Assembly: GCA_036653755.1 (NCBI GenBank)
Contig: JAVVTJ010000001.1
Span: forward strand, 1-64,000
Origin: RGIG5057 sp036653755
Lineage (GTDB): Bacteria > Bacillota > Clostridia > TANB77 > CAG-465
DNA: 64,000 bases
Direction: 5' to 3'
Shown: in pieces, positions 27,885 through 37,150 of the stretch
Layout: the number at the start of each line of letters is the position of its first letter
How positions within the stretch are numbered: position 1 is the first letter of the stretch
The notes under the pieces: generated by a model
Told to the model about the DNA's origin: nothing
The model's input: only the letters and a program-made list of their open reading frames with translations
The model's database searches: none
Made by a program: the position numbers and the translations under genes

Positions 27885-27942
27885 AAATCTGCCAAGATTT
27901 TACCTAGAAGCTTTATAAAATTTAATTTTATAAAGCTAGCCC
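27885..27942 (+). repeat. Hairpins and repeat half-site at the 3' end of tnpB
   Basis: AAAATCT/AGATTTT forms a stem just after the stop codon. A second perfect stem GCTTTATAAAAT (27910-27921) / ATTTTATAAAGC (27925-27936) runs into the repeat core AAAGCTAGCCC. In TnpB elements the right end and omega RNA scaffold would lie here; which of these stems belong to it I cannot tell. Confidence 0.6.
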
Positions 27943-28044
27943 AAAAAGAGAGTTTTCTATTGATTATATTAAAAGTATGTGATAAAATTATAATGTTAAT
28001 TAAAATATTGTATAATTACATTAGAAAGGAGGAAAAGTTATAGT

Positions 28045-29490
28045 ATGTTAGATAATAGTAAAGATTTTCAAGATACTTTACATGAAGTATTAAATAAAAG
28101 AATAAACAATAATTCAAAGCAAAACAATGTTATGCAACAAATTTTTGAAAGAGGTGATAAAACATTTGGTGATGATTTACAAAAAATATTAAATAATAAT
28201 ATGAAACCACTTTCAGAAGATAAAACTAAAGAAGCATTTCAACCAAAATCTGAAAAAGTAAAAATTAGCAATAATATTGAAGTAGAAGCACAAGTTAAAT
28301 CTGGTGCTAATATAGAACAAATTCTAAGTGATAATGAAAGAAAAAGTGATGAATTAACTGAAAATATAGAAAATGGTAAAGAAGAATCGTCCCAAAAGAA
28401 TTTAACTAATAGAGAACAAATCTTGAAGTCTATGTATTTAGTAGCACTAAATGAATACTATACTTTAAAGGAAAAGTTGTATAAAGGACAAATACAAGAA
28501 AGTAACATTTCATTAAATGATAGACATTATTTAAAACTACTACAATATGAAAACTATTTAAGAAAATGTGATACATTTTTTAAAGCAAGTACAGGAAAAT
28601 ATATATGTAATGAAGATGAAGAAATATCTAAAAGAGAAAATAAATACGCATATGAGTCTTCTAAAAGTGAAAAACAATTATTTAAGCAACATGAAGATTC
28701 ACTAAATCAAATAGATAGATTAAATGATGAAATTCAATCAAAAGCAGATGAAATAATTACTTTAAATAAACAGCAAGAATCAGGAAATGTTTCGGATTAT
28801 ATTGAAAAAATAAATGCATTAGAAAAAGAGTATATATATTTAAATGTTAAGATGAGCCTCCTTACTCCAAATATACTAGAACTTAATAGACAAGAAGATG
28901 AAAAAGAGTTGCAAGATGACACAACAACAAGAGTAGTTGGAACAGAATATGAGAGAAAAAAAGACAAATATGCAATGGATGTGGATGTTGTTAGATTAGA
29001 CAGTAGAGTAGATAATAAAAAGGAAATACTTGAAAATGGTGTAGGTAGAGAGATTAGTGAATTAAATCAAACTAATGAGCAACTTGCAAATTCATATATA
29101 GATTCCGCAGAAATAAGTCTAAAAAAAGGCGAAATAACAGAAGCAAAAAAAATGGTAGAAAAAGCAAAAGATATAGTTGGAATTAAAAGCGCAGAAACAA
29201 TTGCAAATGACAAAAAAACAGATTTTTCAGAATTACTAAAATCTGGTGTATCATCAGAAGATGATGATGGAAGAAATAACATATCCAATGAAACCGATGG
29301 TATAGACAATCATTTAGCTGAAATATTAGCAGGAAGAGCTATACTTTCACCTGTACAAGCTGAATGTGCAAAAGCGGTTAATACGCCAGAAGAAAGAGCA
29401 GTCAATGCACTAAATAGAGAAACACAAGAAAAACTAGAAAAATCAAAAGAGCCAAAACAAAAAGAAAAGTTACAAGATAAATCAAGATAG
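28045..29490 (+). CDS. Hypothetical coiled-coil protein
   Basis: 481 residues, highly charged, no membrane segment, no signal peptide and no motif I recognise. A low-complexity Asn/Lys/Glu-rich N-terminus (1-130) leads to helical stretches at about 130-300 (NREQILKSMYLVALNEYYTL; LNDEIQSKADEIITLNKQQ) and another around 330-385 with a TPR-like AKKMVEKAKDIVGI. The C-terminal tail is Glu/Lys-rich. ATG 28045 follows AAAGGAGGAAAAG. It stands alone between tnpB and fba. Function unknown. Confidence 0.75.
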   Translation: MLDNSKDFQDTLHEVLNKRINNNSKQNNVMQQIFERGDKTFGDDLQKILNNNMKPLSEDKTKEAFQPKSEKVKISNNIEVEAQVKSGANIEQILSDNERKSDELTENIENGKEESSQKNLTNREQILKSMYLVALNEYYTLKEKLYKGQIQESNISLNDRHYLKLLQYENYLRKCDTFFKASTGKYICNEDEEISKRENKYAYESSKSEKQLFKQHEDSLNQIDRLNDEIQSKADEIITLNKQQESGNVSDYIEKINALEKEYIYLNVKMSLLTPNILELNRQEDEKELQDDTTTRVVGTEYERKKDKYAMDVDVVRLDSRVDNKKEILENGVGREISELNQTNEQLANSYIDSAEISLKKGEITEAKKMVEKAKDIVGIKSAETIANDKKTDFSELLKSGVSSEDDDGRNNISNETDGIDNHLAEILAGRAILSPVQAECAKAVNTPEERAVNALNRETQEKLEKSKEPKQKEKLQDKSR

Positions 29491-29548
29491 AAAAGTAATA
29501 TGAAAGGTGGGTAGTGTTAGTTATATATATAATAACTAGCAAAAAAAT

Positions 29549-30493
29549 ATGGGATTAGTAACAACAAAGGAAATGCTTAAAAAGGCGTACGAAGGTAAAT
29601 ATGCAGTAGGAGCTTTTAATGTAAATAATATGGAAATAATACAAGGAATAATAAATGCAGCAGTAAAAACAAATGCACCAGTTATTTTACAAGTATCTAG
29701 TGGCGCAAGAAAGTATGCAAGTCCAATTTATTTAAAAAAATTAGTGGAAGCCGCAGTAGAGTATACAAAATCATTAGGAAAAGATATACCAGTAGCACTT
29801 CATTTAGATCATGGAGATAGTTTTGAACTTTGTAAAGACTGCATAGATAGTGGATTTACATCTGTTATGTTTGATGGCAGTAAATTAGATTTTGAAGAAA
29901 ATATAAGAATAACTAAACAAGTTGTAGAATATGCACATGCAAGAGGTGTAGTTGTAGAAGCAGAACTTGGAAAACTTGCAGGAATTGAAGACAATGTAAA
30001 AGTATCTGATGAAGATGCAATGTTTACAGATCCAATGGAAGCTAAAGAATTTGTAGAAAGAACAGGCTGCGATAGTCTAGCAATTGCAATAGGAACAAGT
30101 CATGGAGCATTTAAGTTCAAAGGAGAGCCTAAACTTAGATTTGATATATTAGAAAAAATAACAAATTTATTACCAGGCTATCCATTGGTACTTCATGGTG
30201 CTTCATCAGTGCCACAAGAATTTGTTGAAATGTGCAATAAATATGGTGGAAATATTCCAGGAGCAAAAGGCGTTCCAGAAGAAATGCTAAGGCACGCAAG
30301 TACATTTGGCGTATGCAAAATAAATATAGATAGTGATATTCGTTTAGCAATGACAGCTAACATACGTGAGTGTTTTATAAATTCACCAGAAGTATTTGAC
30401 CCTAGAACGTATTTATCAAAAGCAAGAGATGCCGTAGAAAATATGGTAGAAAGAAAAATTAATAATGCATTAGGTTGCAATAATAAAGCGTAA
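29549..30493 (+). CDS. fba: Class II fructose-1,6-bisphosphate aldolase
   Basis: 314-residue zinc aldolase of glycolysis. Zinc and substrate motifs: ALHLDHGDSFELCKDCI, VVEAELGKLAGIED, AIGTSHGAFKF and LVLHGASSVPQEF, then INIDSDIRLAM. The FbaA-like insertion GGNIPGAKGVPEEML is present. The ATG at 29549 has no strong upstream site within ten bases; AAAGGTGGG lies about 40 bases away, so the initiation context is weak. Confidence 0.93.
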   Translation: MGLVTTKEMLKKAYEGKYAVGAFNVNNMEIIQGIINAAVKTNAPVILQVSSGARKYASPIYLKKLVEAAVEYTKSLGKDIPVALHLDHGDSFELCKDCIDSGFTSVMFDGSKLDFEENIRITKQVVEYAHARGVVVEAELGKLAGIEDNVKVSDEDAMFTDPMEAKEFVERTGCDSLAIAIGTSHGAFKFKGEPKLRFDILEKITNLLPGYPLVLHGASSVPQEFVEMCNKYGGNIPGAKGVPEEMLRHASTFGVCKINIDSDIRLAMTANIRECFINSPEVFDPRTYLSKARDAVENMVERKINNALGCNNKA

Positions 30494-30508
30494 AGGAGTT
30501 GAAAATAT

Positions 30509-30991
30509 ATGAGTCATTGTGAAGGATGTAATGGTTGCCTTGTTGATGAAAAAACTAAGACAATAGCCAGTAAATATAAAAATGTTGAAGGCGCAATAAT
30601 GTCAGCATTGCATGAGGTTCAAAATGAATATGGATATATTCCAGAAAATGTTCAGAAATATTTATCAAAAGAGTTAAATGTTCCAATGGCAGATATTTAT
30701 GGTATAATAACATTTTATTCGAGATTTTCACTTATGCCAAAAGGTAAATATAATATTCAAGTTTGTATGGGAACAGCATGTTATGTAAAAGGCGCAGAAG
30801 ATGTTTTAAATGAATTTAAAAATCAGCTTAAAATAAAAGAAGGACAAGTAACAGAAGATGGTAAATTCTCACTAGAATCAGTAAGGTGTATTGGTGCATG
30901 TGGTTTGGCACCTGCAATAGTTGTAAATGCAGAAGTCTATGGAAAAATGTCGCCTGATAAAGTAAAAGAAATAATAGAAAAATGTGAATAA
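30509..30991 (+). CDS. hydC: NuoE-like [2Fe-2S] subunit of a trimeric [FeFe]-hydrogenase (HydC)
   Basis: 160 residues with a thioredoxin-like fold. The cluster ligands are Cys in QVCMGTACYVKG and in VRCIGACGLAPAIVV. An N-terminal extension carries additional Cys (HCEGCNGC). In electron-bifurcating hydrogenases this subunit passes electrons between HydB and other clusters. AAAGGAGTTGAAAATAT precedes the ATG. hydB and hydA follow, interrupted by a HAD-like remnant. Confidence 0.87.
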   Translation: MSHCEGCNGCLVDEKTKTIASKYKNVEGAIMSALHEVQNEYGYIPENVQKYLSKELNVPMADIYGIITFYSRFSLMPKGKYNIQVCMGTACYVKGAEDVLNEFKNQLKIKEGQVTEDGKFSLESVRCIGACGLAPAIVVNAEVYGKMSPDKVKEIIEKCE

Positions 30992-31007
30992 TTGGAGGAA
31001 AATGTAA

Positions 31008-31794
31008 TTGTATAAAATTATATTTACTGATATTGATGGAACTTTGCGAAATATAAAATAGAACTATGAAGAGTATAAAAAACATCACTAAAAAAGGAAT
31101 ATTAGTTGTACTTGCCTCAGGTAAGCCACGAAAATATACAGAAGATATTAGTAAATATTGCTATGCAAGTAAATATGTTATTACTTCAAATGGCGGTAAT
31201 ATATATGATTATGAATCCAAAACAGATATGTATTTAAATATTATGGATAAAGAGGCATGTACTACGTTATATAATATTGCTATGAAAAATAATGTAAGAT
31301 ATATAATGAATGTAGGTGATGTAAGAGTTGTAAGTTGTTTAAAATTTTTTGATGGAACTGAAACTAAACTTGAAACAAATATAGAAGAATTTGTAAGAAG
31401 TAATGCTATCGTGCAGTGTACAATAGCAGATTCTAGTTTTAATAAAATTAAAAAAATAAAGTCAGATATACAAAAGATAAAAAATGTAGAAATAAAAAAT
31501 CAGCATAAAAGTTTAATTGATAGTAGCGTATTGCCAGAAGGAACAATATATTATGATATTGCAAATATTGAATCATCGAAAGGATTAGCAGTAGAAAAAC
31601 TTTGCAATATGTTGAATATTGATATAAAAGATAGTATAGCAATAGGTGATGATTATAATGACATATCAATGTTTAAAAAAGTAGGATATAGCGTAGTAAT
31701 GGGAAATGCTAATGATAATGTTAAAAAATATGCAAATGAAGTTATAAACTCAAATGATGAAAATGGAGTTGCTATATTTTTAGAAAATTTATAG
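31008..31794 (+). pseudogene. Cof-type HAD hydrolase with a broken N-terminus
   Basis: TTG 31008 (behind TTGGAGGAAAATGTAA) opens MYKIIFTDIDGTLRNIK, with the catalytic DxDGT motif, then meets TAG at 31059. The rest (KSIKNITKKGILVVLASGKP; AIGDDYNDISMF, the C-terminal acidic motif) continues from ATG 31066 in the +1 frame. Against the family spacing about five residues are missing at the junction, so a deletion of about 14 bases fits best. No CGG is present, so this is not one of the recoding cases. The downstream ORF alone lacks the nucleophile Asp. Confidence 0.7.
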
Positions 31795-31805
31795 GAGGAA
31801 AATGT

Positions 31806-33632
31806 ATGCAAAAAACATCTAAACAGTTAAGCAATATAAGAAAAAATACAATTTTAAAATTTAAAGATACTAGAATAATGGTATGTTCTGGTACTGGTTG
31901 TACTTCGTCTAAAAGTAATCTAATATTAGAAGCACTTCAAAGCGAAATTGAAAATCAAAGTGCAAATGTAACTGTGCAAAAAACTGGCTGCTTTGGCTTT
32001 TGTGCAAAAGGTCCTATTGTCGTAATAGAGCCAGATCAAACGTTTTATGAAATGGTAAAGCCAGAAGATGCCAAAGACATTGTAGAAGCTGTAAAATCTG
32101 GTAATAAAGTTATGCGCTTAATACCAAAAGAAAATGATAAATTTGTGCAAAAATGGCATGAACTTAATTTCTATAAAAAGCAGATGAGATTAGCACTTAG
32201 AAATTGTGGGTATATAAATCCTGAAAAAATAGATGAATATATTGCAGCAGATGGATATTTAGCATTAGAAAAAGTGCTATTACACTCAAGCCCGGATGAA
32301 GTAGTATCAACTATCCTTACTTCTGGGCTTCGTGGTAGAGGTGGAGCTGGATTTCCAACTGGCAAAAAGTGGCAGTTTACAAAAGCTGCTACAAGTGATA
32401 TAAAATATGTATGCTGTAATGCGGATGAAGGTGATCCTGGTGCTTTTATGGATAGAAGTATATTAGAAGGAGATCCGCATAGCGTATTAGAAGCAATGAC
32501 AATTGCAGGATATACAATCGGTTCAAATGATGGATATATTTATGTAAGAGCAGAGTATCCAATTGCCGTAAAAAGATTAGAAATTGCAATTGCACAGTCT
32601 AAAGAATATGGACTTTTAGGAAATAATATATTAGGTACTAATTTTAGTTTTAACATAGAACTTAGATTAGGTGCAGGTGCGTTTGTTTGTGGAGAAGAAA
32701 CAGCACTTATGAATTCAATTGAAGGAAAAAGAGGCGAGCCAAGACCTAGACCACCTTTTCCAGCAGTTAAAGGATTATTTGGAAAACCAACATTACTTAA
32801 CAATGTTGAAACTTATGCAAATATACCACAGATCATTTTAAAAGGTGCTAATTGGTATAATAAAATAGGAACAGAAACATCAAAAGGTACAAAAGTATTT
32901 GCTTTGGGTGGTAATATAAATAATGTGGGACTTGTTGAAGTACCTATGGGAACAACACTTAGAGAAATAGTTTATGACATAGGTGGCGGAATTCCAAATG
33001 GTAAAAAGTTTAAAGCTGCGCAAACTGGCGGTCCTAGTGGTGGCTGTATACCAGCTGAAAATTTAGATACACCAATAGATTATGAATCGTTAGCTAAAAT
33101 AGGTTCAATGATGGGTTCAGGTGGACTTATTGTAATGGATGAAAGTAAATGTATGGTAAATATTGCTAAGTTTTTTTTAGAATTTACTGTAGAGGAATCT
33201 TGTGGAAAATGTCCACCATGCAGAATTGGTACAAAAAGAATGCTAGAAATATTAACTAGAATTACAGAAGGAAAAGGCAAGATAGAAGATTTAGAAAAGC
33301 TAGAACATTTAGCAGGTGTTATAAAAGATGCATCGCTTTGTGGACTTGGTCAAACAGCACCAAATCCAGTACTTAGTACTTTAAAATATTTTAGAGATGA
33401 ATATATAGAGCATATTGTAAATAAAAGATGTAGTGCAGGAGAATGTAAGTCACTTACAAAAGTTCATATTAATCCGGATATATGTAAGCAATGTGGAATT
33501 TGTAAAAAAAATTGTCCTGTTGGTGCAATAAATGGTGAAGTAAAACAAGGCGCATTTGAAATCAATCAAGATAAATGTATAAAATGTGGCGTATGTATTA
33601 CTAAATGTCCATTTAAAGCAATTAGTAAATAG
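31806..33632 (+). CDS. hydB: NuoF-like subunit of a trimeric [FeFe]-hydrogenase (HydB)
   Basis: 608 residues. An N-terminal [2Fe-2S] domain (VCSGTGCTSSKSN, KTGCFGFCAKGP) precedes the NADH/FMN domain with GLRGRGGAGFPTGKKW and CNADEGDPGAF, the 4Fe-4S site SCGKCPPCRIGTKRM, and a C-terminal pair of ferredoxin clusters (CKQCGICKKNCP, CIKCGVCITKCP). Oxidises NADH or reduces NAD in the bifurcating complex. ATG after GGAGGAAAATGT. Confidence 0.94.
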   Translation: MQKTSKQLSNIRKNTILKFKDTRIMVCSGTGCTSSKSNLILEALQSEIENQSANVTVQKTGCFGFCAKGPIVVIEPDQTFYEMVKPEDAKDIVEAVKSGNKVMRLIPKENDKFVQKWHELNFYKKQMRLALRNCGYINPEKIDEYIAADGYLALEKVLLHSSPDEVVSTILTSGLRGRGGAGFPTGKKWQFTKAATSDIKYVCCNADEGDPGAFMDRSILEGDPHSVLEAMTIAGYTIGSNDGYIYVRAEYPIAVKRLEIAIAQSKEYGLLGNNILGTNFSFNIELRLGAGAFVCGEETALMNSIEGKRGEPRPRPPFPAVKGLFGKPTLLNNVETYANIPQIILKGANWYNKIGTETSKGTKVFALGGNINNVGLVEVPMGTTLREIVYDIGGGIPNGKKFKAAQTGGPSGGCIPAENLDTPIDYESLAKIGSMMGSGGLIVMDESKCMVNIAKFFLEFTVEESCGKCPPCRIGTKRMLEILTRITEGKGKIEDLEKLEHLAGVIKDASLCGLGQTAPNPVLSTLKYFRDEYIEHIVNKRCSAGECKSLTKVHINPDICKQCGICKKNCPVGAINGEVKQGAFEINQDKCIKCGVCITKCPFKAISK

Positions 33633-33706
33633 AAGTTAATTTATATAATAGTAGTAGCTATATAAATGTGTATCCAAAAATGTATGTTTTTTGGGTGTTG
33701 TACAAT

Positions 33707-33724
33707 TTTTTATAAAGCTAGCCC
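33707..33724 (-). repeat. Intergenic repeat half-site, inverted, upstream of hydA
   Basis: TTTATAAAGCTAGCCC ends four bases before the hydA Shine-Dalgarno (AAGGGAGG). A degenerate partner (TAGCTATATAAA) lies near 33655. With 35505 it brackets hydA. Confidence 0.75.
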
Positions 33725-33747
33725 AAAGGGAGGTTTAAGGTAAATAT

Positions 33748-35505
33748 ATGAGTAAAAAAATGATTACATTAAATATAGATGGAAAAGATGTAACAGTAGA
33801 AGAAGGCACTACAATATTAGAAGCAGCTAGAAAAATAGATATAGATATACCAACTTTATGTTTCTTAAAAGAAATAAACGAAGTTGGCGATTGTAGAATG
33901 TGTTTAGTTGATATTGAAGGTGTAAGAGGATATAAAGCTTCATGTGTATATCCTGCCGAAGAAGGATTAGTTGTTAGAACTAATACAAAAGACTTAATTG
34001 ATACAAAAAGAACAATTTTAGAACTTATTTTATCATCTCATGAAAAAAAATGTTTAACTTGTATTAGAAATACAAATTGCAGATTACAAGATTTATGTCG
34101 TAGATTTGAAATACCAGATTTAGAATTTGAAGGTGAAATGCCAGAAGCAGTTTTAGATGATTCATCTCCTTGTATAGTTAGAAATACAGCTAAATGTATT
34201 TTATGTAGAAGATGCATTAATGTATGTAAAAAAGTTCAAGGAGTTTCGGCTATAAGTAATGTAGATAGAGGTTTTAAATCTCATGTTGGCGTAGCACTTA
34301 ATATGGGAATAAAAGATTCAACATGCGTTGGCTGTGGTCAGTGTATACTTCATTGCCCAGTTGGGGCACTTACTGAAAAAAGTAATATCAAAGGTTTAAA
34401 AGCAGCACTTGCAGATAAAAACAAAATAGTAATTATTCAAACAGCACCAGCTGTAAGAGCAACTATTGGTGAAGAATTTGGTATGCAAGTTGGAAGTTTA
34501 GTTACTGGTAAAATGGTATCAGCATTAAGAAGACTTGGATTTGATAAAGTTTTTGATACAGATATTGGTGCAGATATTACAATAATGGAAGAGGCAACAG
34601 AATTCATATCAAGACTTAAAAATGGCTCAAAACTTCCAATGATAACTTCTTGTAGTAGTAGCTGGATTAATTTTGCAGAAAAATTTTATCCAGAACAGCT
34701 TTCATATTTATCTACAACTAAATCTCCTATGGAAATATTAGGAACGCTAATTAAAACATATTATGCAGAAAAAGTACATATTGCACCTGAAAATATATAT
34801 TCTGTTGCACTTATGCCTTGTTCTGCTAAAAAATCTGAAATATTAAGAGAAGAATTAATGCTAGAAAATGGACTTCAAGCAGTAGATAATGTTGTGACAA
34901 CAAGAGAAATGGCAAGGCTTCTAAAAGAATCAAATATTGACTTATCTAGTTTAGATGATGAAGAATTCGATAGTCCATTAGGACTTGCTACTGGTGCAGG
35001 ACATATATTTGGCACAACTGGTGGAGTTATGGAAGCGGCACTTCGTAGTGTTTCATATTTATTAGATGGAACTGAAATAGAAAATGTTGAGTTTAAGGCT
35101 GTAAGAGGAAACAGTAGTATTAAAGAGGCAGAAATAGTTGTAGCAGGAGTAACTCATAAAATAGCAGTAGCACAAGGACTAAGTAATGTTTCAAAAATAA
35201 TGGATGAAATAAAAAATGGAGAAAGTAAATATAGTTTTGTAGAAGCAATGTCATGTCCGGGTGGTTGTATAAATGGTGGAGGCCAGCCACTTGTTGATGA
35301 ATATAAAGCAAGTAAAATTGATGTAATAGGTCTTCGTGCAAAGGCGTTATATGAAGCAGATAAAAAAGCGTTATATAGAAAATCACATCAAAATCCATAT
35401 GTAAAAGAAATATACAAAAATTATATAGGAGAGCCAAACGGAAAACATGCACATGAATTATTACACACTCACTACAAAAAACAAGACGTATATGTAAAGC
35501 ATTAG
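33748..35505 (+). CDS. hydA: [FeFe]-hydrogenase catalytic subunit (HydA)
   Basis: 585 residues. N-terminal plant-type [2Fe-2S] domain (CFLKEINEVGDCRMC), His-Cys3 region (HEKKCLTCIRNTNC), two [4Fe-4S] clusters (CILCRRCINVCKK, CVGCGQCILHCPVG) and the H-cluster domain. Motif L2 is MPCSAKKSE and L3 is MSCPGGCINGGGQP, both standard. Motif L1 is TSCSSSW in place of the textbook TSCCPGW, so the position that normally supplies an H-cluster Cys ligand is Ser. The stop TAG is shared with the first base of a repeat core. Confidence 0.92.
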   Translation: MSKKMITLNIDGKDVTVEEGTTILEAARKIDIDIPTLCFLKEINEVGDCRMCLVDIEGVRGYKASCVYPAEEGLVVRTNTKDLIDTKRTILELILSSHEKKCLTCIRNTNCRLQDLCRRFEIPDLEFEGEMPEAVLDDSSPCIVRNTAKCILCRRCINVCKKVQGVSAISNVDRGFKSHVGVALNMGIKDSTCVGCGQCILHCPVGALTEKSNIKGLKAALADKNKIVIIQTAPAVRATIGEEFGMQVGSLVTGKMVSALRRLGFDKVFDTDIGADITIMEEATEFISRLKNGSKLPMITSCSSSWINFAEKFYPEQLSYLSTTKSPMEILGTLIKTYYAEKVHIAPENIYSVALMPCSAKKSEILREELMLENGLQAVDNVVTTREMARLLKESNIDLSSLDDEEFDSPLGLATGAGHIFGTTGGVMEAALRSVSYLLDGTEIENVEFKAVRGNSSIKEAEIVVAGVTHKIAVAQGLSNVSKIMDEIKNGESKYSFVEAMSCPGGCINGGGQPLVDEYKASKIDVIGLRAKALYEADKKALYRKSHQNPYVKEIYKNYIGEPNGKHAHELLHTHYKKQDVYVKH

Positions 35506-35661
35506 GGCTAGCTTTTTAAAAAATTGTGCAATGCTAAAATTAGCCTCAAAATGTTTAGACTAGGAATTGTGCAACGCTAAAAGTAAAGTACAATATATGA
35601 ATTAAAAGTGGCAAAAAAATCGAAGAAAAAGTAGTTAATAAAAATTTTAAAAAGCTAGCCC
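35505..35661. repeat. 157-base intergenic element with inverted terminal repeat cores
   Basis: GGGCTAGCTTTTTAAAA (35505-35521) and its inverse (35645-35661) flank an A-rich segment with two related stretches, TTGTGCAATGCTAAAA near 35523 and TTGTGCAACGCTAAAA near 35567. The outer bases CATTA/TAATG extend the palindrome. No ORF inside. Confidence 0.8.
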
Positions 35662-35692
35662 TAATGTTTAGTTTTATATAAAGGAGAAATAT

Positions 35693-37145
35693 ATGAATGT
35701 AAGTTATGTAATGATACAAGCGTGGATAAGAATTATTGAAGTGTTAGTGATACTACTTTGTGGTATGATATTATACAGATATTCAATATTAAATAAAATC
35801 AAAGAAAATAAATTAATCAAAAAGCAAGCATTTACTGATCCACTTACTGGTAAGGGTAATAGGCATAAATTTTTAAATGATATTGATGAACATCTAAAAA
35901 AGAAAAACAAATTTGCCGTTTGCTTTATGGATTTAGATGGTTTTAAACATGTAAATGACACACTTCGGTCATGATGCAGGTGATTTACTTTTAATTGAGC
36001 TATCTAGAATGTTAGAAAAGGGTTTACCATCAACATCTATTTCATATAGGCTTGGTGGAGATGAATTTGCAATAATAATGGACAAGGTAAATACAATAGA
36101 AGAAATATCTAAAATACTAGATAATCTAAAAATAACTTTAAATACACCAGTCCTTATATCTGATACCAAAATTGTACTTGAATATAGTTTAGGTGTTGCA
36201 ATTTATCCAACTGATGGTAAAACAAGAATAGAACTTATGGGATATGCAGATGATGCTATGTACTACATAAAGGAAAATGGCAAAAACAGTTATTATTTTC
36301 ATAATGAAGCATTAAAAGCAAAATTAAATAATAAAAAGAAAATGGAAATAGATTTAAAAGCAGCACTTGAAAAGCAAGAGTTTAATATTGAATTCCAACC
36401 AAGAGCTAATCTTAGTAATTTGAATGAAATATGTTTAGAAGCATTAATATTTTGGCAACATCCTGTTTTAGGAAAATTAAGTTCAGAGTATTTTATAAAG
36501 CAAGCAGAAGAAATGGGTATTGTAATTTATTTAGATGAATTTGTACTTAGAAAAACTTGTGAAAAGCTAGATGAACTAAATTTAGAAGGATACAAAAATG
36601 TTAAAATGGCAGTAAATATCTCTAACTTACACGCTAAAAGACATGATTTTGTAGATAGATTATGTTCAATAGTAAATGAATATGCCTTTAATAAAGGTGA
36701 TATAACCGTTGAATTTACTAATAAAGTAAATGTTAAATATTTATCTAGTTATAAATATTTAATTGATAATTTAAAAGAAGTAGGAGTATCAGTATGTGTA
36801 TCTAATTTAGAACTTAAATATGAAAATCTAATTGCATTTAAAGGTTTTCAAATAGATGAAATTAAATTAAATGTTGGATATATATCAAAAGGCTCTACTT
36901 TAAATAAATTGCTACTTAAAGATATTGTAACTATTTGTAAAGATTTAGACTATTTAACAACTATAATTTGTATTGAAGATGAAAATGAATTAAAAGCAGC
37001 ACTGGATGCTAAGGCAGATAAAGTTCAAGGTAATTATTTATTTAAAAAAATATCATCTCATGATTTAACTGACTTCATAATAAATTATCCTGCTTTAAGA
37101 GATGGACTTGAAAATGTTGTTAAAAAATTAGAATATAAGGGGTAG
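35693..37145 (+). CDS. GGDEF-EAL protein, read through a +1 shift at CGG (35966-35968)
   Basis: One N-terminal transmembrane helix (about 8-28), a GGDEF domain and an EAL-like domain. In the zero frame the GGDEF domain ends at FKHVNDTLRS. Dropping C from CTT-CGG-T restores NDTL-GHDAGDLLLIEL, the invariant GGDEF helix, and the whole protein has 483 residues. The active site LGGDEFAI is intact, predicting diguanylate cyclase activity. The EAL domain keeps EAL and NIS but the DDFG metal motif is replaced by VSNLE and KxD by KLN, so it is probably catalytically dead. It follows a repeat half-site; fabG is five bases downstream. Confidence 0.86.
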
Positions 37146-37150
37146 ATTTA

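Noticed and set aside
31048..31070. HAD gene as another recoding case at AAA-TAG-A
   Set aside because: The merged product would still lack about five residues of the family linker, and no CGG is involved.
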